Source: Burkholderia sp. SRS-46
Lineage (GTDB): Bacteria > Pseudomonadota > Gammaproteobacteria > Burkholderiales > Burkholderiaceae
Assembly (NCBI RefSeq): GCF_004343775.1
Contig: NZ_PTXL01000016.1
Coordinates: forward strand, 62,001 to 126,000
Direction: 5' to 3'
Length of the DNA: 64,000 nucleotides
In this document: piece after piece, positions 55,296 through 64,000 of the stretch
How the letters are laid out: every line of letters begins with the position of its first letter
Numbering within the stretch: the first letter of the stretch is position 1
Program-made: the position numbers and the translations under genes
The notes under the pieces: model-generated
What the model was told of the DNA's origin: nothing
Databases searched by the model: none
The model's input: only the letters and a program-made list of their open reading frames with translations

Positions 55296-55382
55296 ATGAG
55301 AATCGGCGCGCTCGAGCTTCCGGATTGGAAGAAGATCGTGAGCGGCGAATGGAAAGACAAGCGGCACGTCGACATCGAGTAG
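55296..55382 (+). CDS. Possible 28-residue peptide between dsbD-like and relaxase genes
   Basis: A short frame (MRIGALELPDWKKIVSGEWK, then DKRHVDIE) in the 159-bp gap. Composition is protein-like but there is only a weak ribosome site. It may be a small gene or the remnant of a longer one. Confidence 0.3.
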   Translation: MRIGALELPDWKKIVSGEWKDKRHVDIE

Positions 55383-55410
55383 GTACTCCACTGCGGGCTC
55401 CCGACCAATC

Positions 55411-58230
55411 ATGTTGAGTTTGCACAACATCTCAAGCGCCGCCCAGACGCGAAACTATTTCTCGAAAGACAACTATTACACTCAGGACGAGAACACCGAG
55501 CATTCGGCGTGGTTCGGTGCCGGCGCGGCCCGCCTCGGTCTGGCCGGGCAAGTCCAACCGGCCGGGTTCCTCAATCTCCTCGAGGGGCGCGTCGAGGATC
55601 AACAGCTCGGAAAATGGGTGACCGACGAGGAGACGGGCGAACGTCGTCAGGACCACCAACCCGGCATTGACATCACCTTCTCCGCCCCGAAGAGCGTGTC
55701 GCTGGTGGCCGAAGTCGCCGGCGATACCGCCGTCCGGGATGCGCACGAAACCGCCGTTCGGTCCGCGCTGGCGTATCTCGAGGAAAACGTGATCCGCACG
55801 CGATCCACCCAGAACGGCGTCACGTCGATCGAACACACCGGCAATATGGTCGCCGCGCTCTTCAAGCACAACACCAGTCGGGATCTCGACCCACAGACCC
55901 ACACGCACGCTGTCGTGATGAACGCGACGCTACGTGCGGACGGTAAATGGCGGTCTATCGACAACCGGGAGATTTACCAGACACAGAAACTCGCCGGCGC
56001 AATATACAACGCCGCACTCGCATCCGGCCTGCAGCAACTCGGGTACCGGCTGACGAATCCTGATCGGCACGGTAACTTCGAAATCCAGGGCATTTCTCGA
56101 GAGCAGATCGCGCACTTCAGCCAGCGGCGCACCGCGATCAAAGAAAAACTCGGCAAGCGCCAGCTCGAGCTCGACGCCGCATCTGCGGCCGACAAGGAGC
56201 GCGCGGCGCTTGCCACGCGTGAGCGCAAGGTCGACGTTGACCACGAGCAACTACTCGTAGACTGGCGAGCCCGCGCCCAAGAGCAGGGAATCGATCTCGA
56301 CGCGTTGCGCACGGCAGCCGCCGAGCGTAAAGCGCAGGGCATAGAGCCACCGACGAAGCTAACGGGACGCCAGGCACTGGCGTTCGCAGCCGCGCACCTG
56401 ATCGAGCGAGAAGCCGTGGTCGACAAGTCGGATCTGGTAGAGACGGCAGTCGTTCACGGGACTGGTCGCGTTTCCCCCGAAGACGTGATGAAGGCGTTTC
56501 GGCAGCTCGAGAAGAGCGGCGACCTCGTGGCGCTGCCCGATGAGAAGTACACGACGCGAAAAATGCTCGAGAGCGAGCGTTGGGCACTCGATTTCGTCAA
56601 GCAGGAAAAGGGCAATGCGCCGATCATACTCGACGCGGACAAAGTTCAGGAGCGAATAGCCGAAGCGGAACGTCTGCAACAGTTCTCCTACACGTTCGGT
56701 CAGCGGGACGCGATCGTGCTCGCATTGACGTCACCAGACCGATTCGTAGCCATTCAGGGGCTTGCCGGAACGGGCAAGACGACGATGCTCCGCACGCTGA
56801 ACGAAATCGCCGCCGCGGAAGGATATGTGGTTCGAGGCATGGCCCCGACAGGCGCGGCCGCAAAGGTAATGGTGAAAGAGACTGGAATTGCCGCCGAGAC
56901 CGTCGCGATGTTTCAGATCAAGGAACGGCAGCTACAGAAGGACATCGAGTTTGCCCAACAGTATGCCCCGGACTTCAAGCGGCGACCGGAAGTATGGGTT
57001 GTCGACGAATCATCGTTTCTTGCCCAACGTCAGATGGCGCAATTGCATCGGCTCGCTGAACATGCCGGCGCTAAAGTCGTCTACCTCGGGGACACGCTTC
57101 AGCTGCAAGGGGTTGAAGCGGGCAAGCCGTTCGAGCTCGCTCAGAAAGACGGGATCGCCACGGCATATATGACCGATATCAATCGGCAGAAGACGGACGT
57201 CATGAAGGAAGCCGTGGACATCATTACCGGTAGGAATTTGTTAGACGCCGGCGCGCGACTGACCGATATCGAACTGAAGCGCAACGCACAGTCGTTTCAA
57301 TATCTGTCGGATCAAGGGCGGGTGCTCAAGACGGATGAGGTTGTCTCGCAGGCCGTCGACAAGATCCTGGCGATGAGCCCCGAGCAGCGCACGCGCAACA
57401 TCACGATCACACCCCTAAACCGAGATCGCGTTGCGATTAACGAAGGTGTGCGCGAGGGCCTAAAACAACGCGGCGAACTCTCAAAGAACGAATCCACGCA
57501 CGAGATATTGGTATCGAAAGGATTTACCCGCGCGCAGATCAAGGAAGCACAATACTACGAACGAGGCGATGTCGTTCGCTTCAATCGCACCTACCAGCAG
57601 ATAAATGCGGACAAGGGTGACTATACGCGCGTAACCGACGTCGACCACGAGTCGGGAATCGTGACCCTCACCAAACGTGACGGGTCGACGCTCGCGTGGG
57701 AGCCGGCGAAGCACAACAAAGTTGAAGTCTATGACCCGGACCTACGAAAGTTGGCCGTTGGCGACGTGATTCGCCTCACCCGCAACGATGACACATTCAA
57801 GAACGGCGAAACAGCGCGGGTCGTCCAACTCGCCGGCGAACATGCCGTCCTGCAGGTCGATGATCGCGGGGTGATCAGCCACCATTCGGTCAATCTTGAG
57901 ACAAGCCAACACTGGGACCATGCGTACGCATCTACCGTGCACGCGGCGCAAGGGGCATCGAAGGACACCACAATCTTCGCGATTAACATGCCGGAAAGCG
58001 AAGACAAGAAGGCACTGGAGCGCGAATTCCAGTCGCTCGCCAAGGTGTTCGGGGACCGGAGCTATTACGTTGGCGTAACGCGCGCATCTCATGACATCAC
58101 GGTTATTACCAACGACGTCGACCTAACCCAGCGCGCCATCACCGGGAAGCTCGACAAGACGACGGTCATCGAGGCAATGAAACAGGAGGTCCGTGAGCAG
58201 ACGTTCCAGCGTGAACAGCACGAGATCTGA
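55411..58230 (+). CDS. MobF relaxase-helicase (TraI/TrwC family)
   Basis: 939 residues. The relaxase domain (1-290) starts MLSLHNISSAAQTRNYFSKD, with candidate catalytic tyrosines Y16, Y22 and Y23. The metal-binding DPQTHTHAVVMNA has H164 and H166. The SF1B helicase part carries Walker A GLAGTGKTT at 450-458, DESSFLAQRQ (motif II) near 535, GDTLQLQGVEAG (motif III) and a C-terminal UvrD-like AYASTVHAAQGAS (motif V) near 840. The size is close to TrwC (966). It cuts oriT, stays bound to the 5' end and unwinds the T-strand. TTG/ATG choice at 55411 gives the expected short N-terminus. Confidence 0.95.
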   Translation: MLSLHNISSAAQTRNYFSKDNYYTQDENTEHSAWFGAGAARLGLAGQVQPAGFLNLLEGRVEDQQLGKWVTDEETGERRQDHQPGIDITFSAPKSVSLVAEVAGDTAVRDAHETAVRSALAYLEENVIRTRSTQNGVTSIEHTGNMVAALFKHNTSRDLDPQTHTHAVVMNATLRADGKWRSIDNREIYQTQKLAGAIYNAALASGLQQLGYRLTNPDRHGNFEIQGISREQIAHFSQRRTAIKEKLGKRQLELDAASAADKERAALATRERKVDVDHEQLLVDWRARAQEQGIDLDALRTAAAERKAQGIEPPTKLTGRQALAFAAAHLIEREAVVDKSDLVETAVVHGTGRVSPEDVMKAFRQLEKSGDLVALPDEKYTTRKMLESERWALDFVKQEKGNAPIILDADKVQERIAEAERLQQFSYTFGQRDAIVLALTSPDRFVAIQGLAGTGKTTMLRTLNEIAAAEGYVVRGMAPTGAAAKVMVKETGIAAETVAMFQIKERQLQKDIEFAQQYAPDFKRRPEVWVVDESSFLAQRQMAQLHRLAEHAGAKVVYLGDTLQLQGVEAGKPFELAQKDGIATAYMTDINRQKTDVMKEAVDIITGRNLLDAGARLTDIELKRNAQSFQYLSDQGRVLKTDEVVSQAVDKILAMSPEQRTRNITITPLNRDRVAINEGVREGLKQRGELSKNESTHEILVSKGFTRAQIKEAQYYERGDVVRFNRTYQQINADKGDYTRVTDVDHESGIVTLTKRDGSTLAWEPAKHNKVEVYDPDLRKLAVGDVIRLTRNDDTFKNGETARVVQLAGEHAVLQVDDRGVISHHSVNLETSQHWDHAYASTVHAAQGASKDTTIFAINMPESEDKKALEREFQSLAKVFGDRSYYVGVTRASHDITVITNDVDLTQRAITGKLDKTTVIEAMKQEVREQTFQREQHEI

Positions 58231-58242
58231 CCGGAGGAAGAG

Positions 58243-58404
58243 ATGAGCATCCACGATCCGACGCGGTTTCGAATTCGCCCCCCCGGGTTGATTCACGCAT
58301 TTGACGACACCGTCGACATCGTTTGCCAGCAGGACCTGCTTTGCAGCCCTCGTAAATTTGACAGTGGCGGTGGATTTCTGCGCTGCGACAATAAATCCTG
58401 CTAG
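58243..58404 (+). CDS. Small protein downstream of the relaxase
   Basis: 53 residues (MSIHDPTRFRIRPPGLIHAF, then DDTVDIVCQQDLLCSPRKFD). CCGGAGGAAG lies directly before the ATG, 12 bp after the relaxase stop, so it is likely co-expressed. Three cysteines and a Gly-rich end (SGGGFLRCDNKSC). No family recognised. Confidence 0.55.
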   Translation: MSIHDPTRFRIRPPGLIHAFDDTVDIVCQQDLLCSPRKFDSGGGFLRCDNKSC

Positions 58405-58519
58405 AAACATCTTGTAATATTTCCGGAGCCTGATGCGCGTTGGCCACCGTGTTCCCGCTCCCAGCTGGCCAGGAGCGCGTCCAACCTCGTACTCAACCAA
58501 TCGATTCGACGACGCTGAT

Positions 58520-58903
58520 ATGTACCGTAGGAGCCTTGTCTATCCTTTGCTTGCCGTCGCAACGTTTGCCAGCGCCGGGCCGATTTTTCTGATCGCAGAT
58601 AACAATGCCCGCACGCTCTTCCTTCAAACCGAAACGGTCCGACAAGAATCCGAGGGACTGGTCGCCTTTACGATGCGAGCAGTGGCCAAGCATGGTTATC
58701 GTCCGACCGGGGCATCCGAGACAATCGCCATTGCGTTGACTGATTATCAGATGGACTGTTGGAGAAGCCGTGTCAGAGAAACCGGCACGCGATACGTCAC
58801 GGATGAAGACAAGGAAGCGGGCCGTCCGCCTAAGACAGCCCAAGCATGGGCCGCAATTCCGCCGGGGAGTGAACTTGATGTTGTCCGCAAAAAAGTCTGC
58901 TGA
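58520..58903 (+). CDS. Surface-adhesin-E-like exported protein
   Basis: 127 residues from ATG 58520 with a signal peptide (YPLLAVATFASAGPIFLIA region). The body (LFLQTETVRQESEGLVAFTM, ALTDYQMDCWRSRV, TRYVTDEDKEAG and AQAWAAIPPGSELDVVRKKV with a final Cys) follows the adhesin E-domain pattern, with a Cys pair expected to form a disulfide. The role in Burkholderia is unknown. Its 3' end overlaps the start of the GGDEF gene by 26 bp. Confidence 0.6.
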   Translation: MYRRSLVYPLLAVATFASAGPIFLIADNNARTLFLQTETVRQESEGLVAFTMRAVAKHGYRPTGASETIAIALTDYQMDCWRSRVRETGTRYVTDEDKEAGRPPKTAQAWAAIPPGSELDVVRKKVC

Positions 58904-61115
58904 GCGCGCCGATCCTCAAGTCCATCCGAAGGGAATCGAACGTGCAACGATCGCGATCTTCGCCGTTTTCGTCGCACTTTGTTTGTTCGTCGTATTCATT
59001 GTCGATCAGGCTCTCAGCTCCGCCGAGCAGTTTACGAACCGCGCTGCAGAAGCGCGAGCGACGGCGATCTCTCGATCCTATGCCAATTATCTCTCCGAGC
59101 GGACGGCAACCGCGGATGTCCTTGCGCGTACGGTTGCATTCCAGTACCGGACCCACAAAGGCCAGGTCGACCTGACGCGGCTTGTTGCGGCCGGTTTGCT
59201 AGCACCAACGGACCAGACGCTCGTCACTCTCGTCAATGCCAACGGCACGGTCATACAGGCCTGGCCCACATCGCCTGAAGCAACGGTGCACCTTGGCGAT
59301 CGTGAACACTTCGTCGCGCAGCAAAATTCACCGAAGGATGAGCTGTACGTCGGCGCGCCGGTGTTCGGGCGAGTGTCGAACACGTGGACGCTGCAGTTCA
59401 CTCGGAAACTGTTCGACGCCGAAGGGCATTTCGACGGAGTCGTCGTCGTTTCGGAACCCCTCGATTTCCTCACTAAGAGTTTCGCGAACCAAGCAAACCT
59501 CGGAACCGACGGCGTGGTGCTCGCCTTTCGCAAAGATGGACGACTGCTCGTTCGAGCGTCCTCGGACGGCACTCCCTCGCCCACTGGCGAAGGACTCGAT
59601 CGATATGTCGCGTCCGATGGTTCGTCGAACTTTCTGTTCGATCCGATCGACCATCATCGTCGGCTCTATGCCCGGCAGCCCGTGCCGGGATATCCAATAA
59701 CCGCCATTGTCGCGCTGTCGGTACGTGACATCTATGCGGATCTTGAACGACAGAAAAACGCCTATTGGGGTTGGGCCTTCTTGCTAATACTGGCGTTGAC
59801 CGCCGCAGCCTTTCTTGCGAAGTCGTATGTAAGGACGCTGCTGCAGCAACGTGCCTTGACCGCCAGAATTGCCGATACGGACCAGTTGACCGGCCTTGGA
59901 AATCGGCGTGCCCTCGATACCTATACGACCGATCGCTTCAAGCGTGACGAGCGTCCCGCCGTTGCACTGGTCCTGTTCGATATAGCGGACTTTGGGACGA
60001 TCAATGAGCAGTATGGGGACGACGTCGGCGACAGCTTCTTGCGGATGGTTGCAAACCGGCTCACGCAGCTAACGGCGTCTGCGGATCTCGTTGTGCGGGT
60101 CAAATCGGACCAGTTTGGCGTAGTCCTATCGGGGGATGAGCCTGCAGTTCGAGCACTTGATTTTGTGCGAGCACTCTTCGACTCCTATCGGTTTCCTGTT
60201 CATTTTCGTGGTTACAGCCAAGACGTCACATTGAGCGTAGGTATCGGCACGTCGGAATACGACGACACGCCTGGTGCACTTCGCAGCCAGGCCAGTTATG
60301 CGTTGGACCTCGCAAAGCGAGCCACCGCACAAACGCAACGAAATGAATATCGCGTCTACGATCACGCGATGTTTCGACAGTTTGGCGACGAGCGAAGAAT
60401 CGATGATGCAGTCGAAGAAGCGGTGTTGCACGGCGGCATAGAGGCGCAATGTGCGCCGGTACTGAACTCGAGCGCGAACACGGTTGAAGGGCTCTGGGCT
60501 ACCCCTTTATTGCGAAGCGCAACTGCGGGCACTCTGTCGGCTAGTGAGTTTATGGATGCAGTCGAGCGTACCCGTTTGTCGAATTCGGTATGGGCCTTGT
60601 CGATTGCGCACGCGTCGCACACCGTCGCGCAGTTCGGCGGCAGCATGACGCTGTGGGCGTGCGTCTCAAAATCGTTCGTGCGCGATATCGAGCCCGATCG
60701 CTATCTTGGTTCGCGGGAGTTGGCGCCGGAGCGCCTAAGACTCGCTGTGACTGGCCTACTCGACCGGCAACTCGATGACATCACAACAGCGCGGATCGCG
60801 GCCTTACGCAAACGTGGCGCGATCGTGTTAGCCGTCGTCAATCTTGACCATGGCACGCCGTTTCCACTTTTCGCCACGCTTCCAGTGGACGGCTTGGTGT
60901 TTGAGGGGGGATGGGTCGACGCCGCGCCCGCTTCGTCGGTCGCCGCACCGGTTCTCAATGGGCTCATCGAAGCCGCGATTGCTTTGGGCTGGCAGACAGT
61001 CGCTCTAGGCGTCACCACACCGGAGCAGCTCGCGTGGCTGCGCACCCGATCCGTTCAAACCGTATGCGGGCCCTATGTCGACGAGACATGGCCGGTCGCA
61101 CTGCACCAGGGCTGA
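58878..61115 (+). CDS. Sensor protein with dCache, degenerate GGDEF and degenerate EAL domains
   Basis: 745 residues from ATG 58878 (GGGGAG 8 nt upstream). A TM helix (about 22-45), a periplasmic PDC/dCache domain (55-300: ATVHLGDREHFVAQQNSPKD, FTRKLFDAEGHFDGVVVVSE) and a second TM (318-340) lead to a GGDEF-like domain (TDQLTGLGNRRALDTY). There the active loop reads SDQF at 410-413 instead of GGDEF. The following domain has the EAL fold order, but the EAL position is GLW. It should neither make nor break c-di-GMP. It may bind it or signal by contact. Confidence 0.82.
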   Translation: MLSAKKSAERADPQVHPKGIERATIAIFAVFVALCLFVVFIVDQALSSAEQFTNRAAEARATAISRSYANYLSERTATADVLARTVAFQYRTHKGQVDLTRLVAAGLLAPTDQTLVTLVNANGTVIQAWPTSPEATVHLGDREHFVAQQNSPKDELYVGAPVFGRVSNTWTLQFTRKLFDAEGHFDGVVVVSEPLDFLTKSFANQANLGTDGVVLAFRKDGRLLVRASSDGTPSPTGEGLDRYVASDGSSNFLFDPIDHHRRLYARQPVPGYPITAIVALSVRDIYADLERQKNAYWGWAFLLILALTAAAFLAKSYVRTLLQQRALTARIADTDQLTGLGNRRALDTYTTDRFKRDERPAVALVLFDIADFGTINEQYGDDVGDSFLRMVANRLTQLTASADLVVRVKSDQFGVVLSGDEPAVRALDFVRALFDSYRFPVHFRGYSQDVTLSVGIGTSEYDDTPGALRSQASYALDLAKRATAQTQRNEYRVYDHAMFRQFGDERRIDDAVEEAVLHGGIEAQCAPVLNSSANTVEGLWATPLLRSATAGTLSASEFMDAVERTRLSNSVWALSIAHASHTVAQFGGSMTLWACVSKSFVRDIEPDRYLGSRELAPERLRLAVTGLLDRQLDDITTARIAALRKRGAIVLAVVNLDHGTPFPLFATLPVDGLVFEGGWVDAAPASSVAAPVLNGLIEAAIALGWQTVALGVTTPEQLAWLRTRSVQTVCGPYVDETWPVALHQG

Positions 61116-61126
61116 GGTGACCCGCG

Positions 61127-62155
61127 ATGGGCGGCATCTGGAATGGTGAGACGCTACCGAGCGACACACTGCGCAACGTCGCGGTACCGGTGGCGGATGG
61201 GCGGCTGGTATTGAGCGTACGAGGTAGTTCGGACAAGGGCTACTTGTTGGAGCGCCGGCGCTGGCACATCGACGGCCATCTCGGGATCCAGCGAATATCC
61301 CTCGATAACCCATCAGCGCTGACCGCATTTGCCGAATGGGAGACTGCTTTCCTCTTCCCGGATCAACACTATGGTCCGCTTCGTGAAGCAGTGCCGAGGG
61401 CCCTTCACCGCCCAAAGGCCGGCAAGAGTCTCGTGCACGCGATCGATCTGGCTGACGCCGAACTCGTTCGAATGCTCTCGAATGCCGCCGCGCAGGCAGA
61501 GTTAGCTGACTGCGTGTTCCATGCATTTCTGCTCGACGGCACCGAACGCAATGTCGTACTTCACGACACGCTGATTGCCGGGATAGGCCCCGATTCGGCA
61601 CTGTGGTCGCAGCACTATTCGAACAAGGCTCTTTATCGAATCGATCCCGTGTTCCTCCAGGCGCGTCACCACAACTATCAGCCTGTCGCGGCATCTGACC
61701 TCAGTCGCGGATCGGTTAGCCCACTTGCTGACGTGCGAAGCTATCCCGCGTTTCAGAGCAGTGTCTTTTTCCCGGCCCGGCACGAGGCGGCACTCGGCAT
61801 ACTGCATGTCGGACGTGCGCTGCCGGCGCCGGCTGGAGAATCGGTATTTCTAGATACCCGTTCGCGAAGCGATTGGACTGCACTCGCACACGACGTCCTG
61901 CGTTACTATCTGGCCAACCGTCGTGCCGAGGCAGTCAGTCAACTGGCCCTCACCCAGCTCGAGCACCAAGTTCTCGCCTTGCTCGTGGCGGGCGTCAAGG
62001 CGGACGAGATTCAAACGCGGCTGGCGATTTCACATTCAACGTTGCGCGATGCGCGCCAATCGATAAATCAAAAAATGGGGACGCATGACATTCGCGTCAG
62101 CGTGAACGAGGCGAGGAGTTACGGTCTCGTCGTACCTTCATATTTCTCGCGGTAA
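61127..62155 (+). CDS. LuxR-type transcriptional regulator
   Basis: 342 residues. The last 65 (LTQLEHQVLALLVAGVKADE, IQTRLAISHSTLRDARQSIN, QKMGTHDIRV) are a LuxR/GerE HTH. The N-terminal 270 residues have no clear receiver signature and may form a ligand-binding domain. The gene lies 11 bp after the GGDEF/EAL gene and is probably co-transcribed, so the two may form a sensor-regulator unit. A palindrome at 62234-62259, before the TRAP gene, could be its site. Confidence 0.78.
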   Translation: MGGIWNGETLPSDTLRNVAVPVADGRLVLSVRGSSDKGYLLERRRWHIDGHLGIQRISLDNPSALTAFAEWETAFLFPDQHYGPLREAVPRALHRPKAGKSLVHAIDLADAELVRMLSNAAAQAELADCVFHAFLLDGTERNVVLHDTLIAGIGPDSALWSQHYSNKALYRIDPVFLQARHHNYQPVAASDLSRGSVSPLADVRSYPAFQSSVFFPARHEAALGILHVGRALPAPAGESVFLDTRSRSDWTALAHDVLRYYLANRRAEAVSQLALTQLEHQVLALLVAGVKADEIQTRLAISHSTLRDARQSINQKMGTHDIRVSVNEARSYGLVVPSYFSR

Positions 62156-62233
62156 TATAAGACAAGTTATTCATTAGCCACTCATCTATGGCAAATGTGG
62201 CTTGGCGCACAGTAACCTCTCGGTAAATCGGTA

Positions 62234-62259
62234 GTCCGCGCGATTGATCGCACGCGGAC
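62234..62259. promoter_or_regulatory. Palindrome upstream of the TRAP gene
   Basis: GTCCGCG and CGCGGAC, with GAT/ATC nested, form a near-perfect 26-bp inverted repeat 19 bp before the TRAP start. It may be an operator for the upstream LuxR-type regulator or a leader hairpin. Confidence 0.45.
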
Positions 62260-62277
62260 CTAACAGCGAATACCGCG

Positions 62278-63318
62278 ATGAAGCTGCGAACAATAGCGAC
62301 ACTAATCACGTTACTGGGGGCCGCACAAGCTGCATTGGGTCTCGCCCAACAGCTGCCCGGTCAGGCATCAGCCAACTGGACGATCGCCACGGCATATCCT
62401 GCGGACACGGTTTCCGGACACGCAGCAGCCGACTTTGCGCGCACGCTCGAGGCAGCACTGGATGGGGCCGCGCACGTTTCCCCCCGTTTCGACTTCAAGA
62501 CGATCGCAGCTGCGCTGTCCGAGGATTCCACGCGACTTCCCTTTGCTCTCCTTTTTGCTGGTGATCTCGCGCGGAAGGAGCCGATCCTCGCACTTTCGGT
62601 TCGGCCCTATAGCGTCACATCCATCGATGAGGCGCGCGAGATGGCACAGTTGGCGAAGCCTGCCTACCGGACAGCGCTCGCGCACCAGGGGCTCGTGTTG
62701 CTCGCCGTCGTGCCCTGGCCGCCTACCGGTATCTGGTCCCGCAAGCCAATTGATTCTCCCCGTGACTTCGCGGGAATGCGTGTTCGCGCATACGACGAGT
62801 CCTCAAGGCGTGTCATGGCGAGGCTCGGCGCGCAAGTCGTGTCCCTGCCGATCCAGGAGGCGCTCGTGCAGCTCAAGGCAGGAGCGATCGATGCAATCAT
62901 TTCGTCGGGCGACGGCGACGCGGGCCGCGCGTACGCGGACGTCCTTCCGAATTTCACGGCCCTTCGATACACCTATCCGGTCTCATTCCTCGTTGCCAGC
63001 AAGCAGTTTCTCGACGGCCTTTCCGCGCAGCAACGGTCTGCCGTATTCCAGTCTGGCGCAGAAGCTGAGCGGCTTGCGTGGGAAAGGCTGCCTGAACGTG
63101 TTCACCGCAACTATCGCTCGATGTCGGCTTGGGGGGTTGCTGTCCACGATCCCGCGCCGAAGTCTTTGATCGCGGCTGTAGAACGTGCAGCGAGGGCCGA
63201 TACATCGGCCGCGATCGAGAACGACTACGAGACCGCGCAAATGCTGTCGCAATTTCACAGCTGCTCGGTAACGCGTCGAGCTTGTGATTCGCATCTCGAC
63301 CAGGAGGCCGCACGATGA
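62278..63318 (+). CDS. TRAP transporter solute-binding protein (DctP family)
   Basis: 346 residues. A signal peptide (MKLRTIATLITLLGAAQAAL) is followed by ASANWTIATAYPADTVSGHA and the central DctP segment GIWSRKPIDSPRDFAGMRVR. That contains the conserved Arg that binds a carboxylate, then GAQVVSLPIQEALVQLKAGA. No DctQ/DctM membrane genes follow directly. The substrate is probably an organic acid. It may work with the pxpA gene downstream, or as a sensor partner for the regulator upstream. Confidence 0.85.
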   Translation: MKLRTIATLITLLGAAQAALGLAQQLPGQASANWTIATAYPADTVSGHAAADFARTLEAALDGAAHVSPRFDFKTIAAALSEDSTRLPFALLFAGDLARKEPILALSVRPYSVTSIDEAREMAQLAKPAYRTALAHQGLVLLAVVPWPPTGIWSRKPIDSPRDFAGMRVRAYDESSRRVMARLGAQVVSLPIQEALVQLKAGAIDAIISSGDGDAGRAYADVLPNFTALRYTYPVSFLVASKQFLDGLSAQQRSAVFQSGAEAERLAWERLPERVHRNYRSMSAWGVAVHDPAPKSLIAAVERAARADTSAAIENDYETAQMLSQFHSCSVTRRACDSHLDQEAAR

Positions 63319-63551
63319 GTCCCGCTAAGCGAACGCTGACGATCGTCGTATTGGCGATCGGGTACCTCACCGCGCTCCTCGTTGGCCAACACCACGCCGC
63401 TAGGTCTCCAAGCGGGGTCACCGTGCTGCCAGTCGACGGCGTGGGTGCAAGCTGCCTGGTGGAGAACCACTATATTGGAGATGGCGAGATCCGCGGCCGG
63501 CAAACTTGCTCGCCTTCCAACGCGGAGGCGCCGCGTCGTGGCCGCAATTGA
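63315..63551 (+). CDS. Small membrane-anchored protein
   Basis: 78 residues overlapping the TRAP gene stop by 4 bp. A single N-terminal membrane helix (RTLTIVVLAIGYLTALLVGQ) is followed by a short Cys-containing periplasmic tail (VLPVDGVGASCLVENHYIGD). No family recognised. Its 3' end overlaps the pxpA start by 14 bp, so the three genes form one operon. Confidence 0.55.
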   Translation: MSPAKRTLTIVVLAIGYLTALLVGQHHAARSPSGVTVLPVDGVGASCLVENHYIGDGEIRGRQTCSPSNAEAPRRGRN

Positions 63552-64000
63552 CCTGAACGTCAACATCGGGGAGGGCGGCGCACACGACGACGCCCTGCTG
63601 GCCTACGCGACGTCCATCAACGTTGCATGTGGTTGGCATGCAGGCGACCCGATCACAATGCACAGGGCCGCGTCGGCCGCGCTTGCGCGCGACATCGCAA
63701 TTGGTGCGCATCCCAGCTATCCGGCTAGGCCGCACGTTGGTCACCGCTCGTTGGAAATGAACCGCGACACCCTCTATGCGGGCATTCAGTACCAGATAGG
63801 CGCGCTGGCGGGCATCGTGAAAGCGCTCGGTGGTCGCCTCGCGCACGTTAAACCACACGGCGCCCTCTATAACGACGCCGAGCGTGACGCCGCGATTGCC
63901 GACGTCGTCGTGGCAGCCGTTCGTCGGGTCGATCCCTTCCTGGCTATATACGGTCTCTCAGGCGGGCGACTGCTCGCCGCAGCGCGCGGAGCCGGCCTGG
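63538..64000 (+). CDS. pxpA: 5-oxoprolinase subunit A (LamB/YcsF family), partial at window end
   Basis: GTG 63538 with GGAGG at 63524-63528 starts VAAIDLNVNIGEGGAHDDAL. Then NVACGWHAGDPITMHRAASA, IGAHPSYPARPHVGHR, YQIGALAGIVKALGGRLAHV and KPHGALYNDAERDAAIADV follow, the LamB/YcsF signature. PxpA with PxpB/C hydrolyses 5-oxoproline. The window ends about 154 codons in. The LamB/YcsF usual form begins MKIDLNCDLGE, so the D-to-N-like change at VNIGE is mild. PxpB/C would be outside. Confidence 0.88.
   Translation, partial: MAAIDLNVNIGEGGAHDDALLAYATSINVACGWHAGDPITMHRAASAALARDIAIGAHPSYPARPHVGHRSLEMNRDTLYAGIQYQIGALAGIVKALGGRLAHVKPHGALYNDAERDAAIADVVVAAVRRVDPFLAIYGLSGGRLLAAARGAGL

Noticed and set aside
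58123..58500. 125-codon minus-strand frame after the relaxase
   Set aside because: It overlaps the relaxase end and the better-supported 53-residue plus-strand gene, and has no ribosome site.

Overview
The window reads as part of a large, GC-rich, potentially conjugative plasmid of a betaproteobacterium, most likely Burkholderia or a close relative. This rests on the codon and GC pattern, Burkholderia-type T6SS accessory genes, a TrfA-like replication initiator with iterons, a ParAB/parS locus, a MobF relaxase and a coupling protein. No rRNA, tRNA or CRISPR array was recognised, and species cannot be named from sequence alone.

Layout: (1) 1-1665, the 3' half of the error-prone polymerase gene dnaE2. 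(2) 1.7-5.3 kb, the plasmid core: a TrfA-type Rep gene, an origin with two opposed iteron arrays around an AT-rich segment with a DnaA box, then parAB with four parS-like palindromes. (3) 5.3-8.5 kb, a stand-alone ATP-dependent DNA ligase, a VapBC toxin-antitoxin pair and small unknown genes. (4) 8.6-21.2 kb, a defence-like island: a tyrosine recombinase fused to a pRiA4b ORF-3-like domain, a BsuBI/PstI-type restriction-modification pair, an SMC/AAA_13-like ATPase, and an operon with an amber-interrupted gene followed by a HEPN/Abi-like protein. (5) 21.6-31.2 kb, a T6SS satellite: orphan TssF, VgrG, DUF2169 adaptor, PAAR-Ntox15 DNase effector, GAD/DUF1851 immunity protein and a TraB/GumN protein. 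(6) 31.3-34.8 kb, an IS30-family element (TAA target duplication) just upstream of an H-NS-family gene, then a minus-strand cluster of small plasmid genes.

(7) 34.9-50.2 kb is the most unusual part. It holds a run of plus-strand genes for DNA modification and other functions: DUF3560, a C5-cytosine methyltransferase with six tandem repeats, DUF932, an LPD29-like protein, a DndC-like PAPS-reductase-family protein, an N4/N6 DNA methylase, an orphan ParB and many small proteins. Each block is preceded by a 200-600 bp non-coding palindromic element (P1-P5) with a recurring architecture. All these genes point toward a candidate oriT.

(8) 50.3-52.3 kb is mostly non-coding: two 135-nt copies of a three-way-junction-like structure with a compensatory base change (D1, D2), very stable hairpins, and five GTCAGACA repeats spaced 76-89 bp (candidate oriT). 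(9) 52.4-58.2 kb, mobilisation genes reading away from oriT: RHH accessory protein, TraD/TrwB-type coupling protein, DsbD-N-like periplasmic protein, TraI/TrwC-type relaxase. (10) 58.2-64 kb, cargo: an adhesin-E-like protein, a degenerate GGDEF/EAL sensor, a LuxR-type regulator, a TRAP solute-binding protein and the start of pxpA (LamB/YcsF).

My main reading is that 34.9-50.2 kb is the leading region of the plasmid, entering the recipient first. Its genes would protect or modify incoming DNA. The repeated palindromes upstream of each block would be candidates for single-stranded-DNA promoters or priming sites, analogous to Frpo/ssi of F. The gene identities rest on recognisable motifs; the ssDNA-promoter role is inference.
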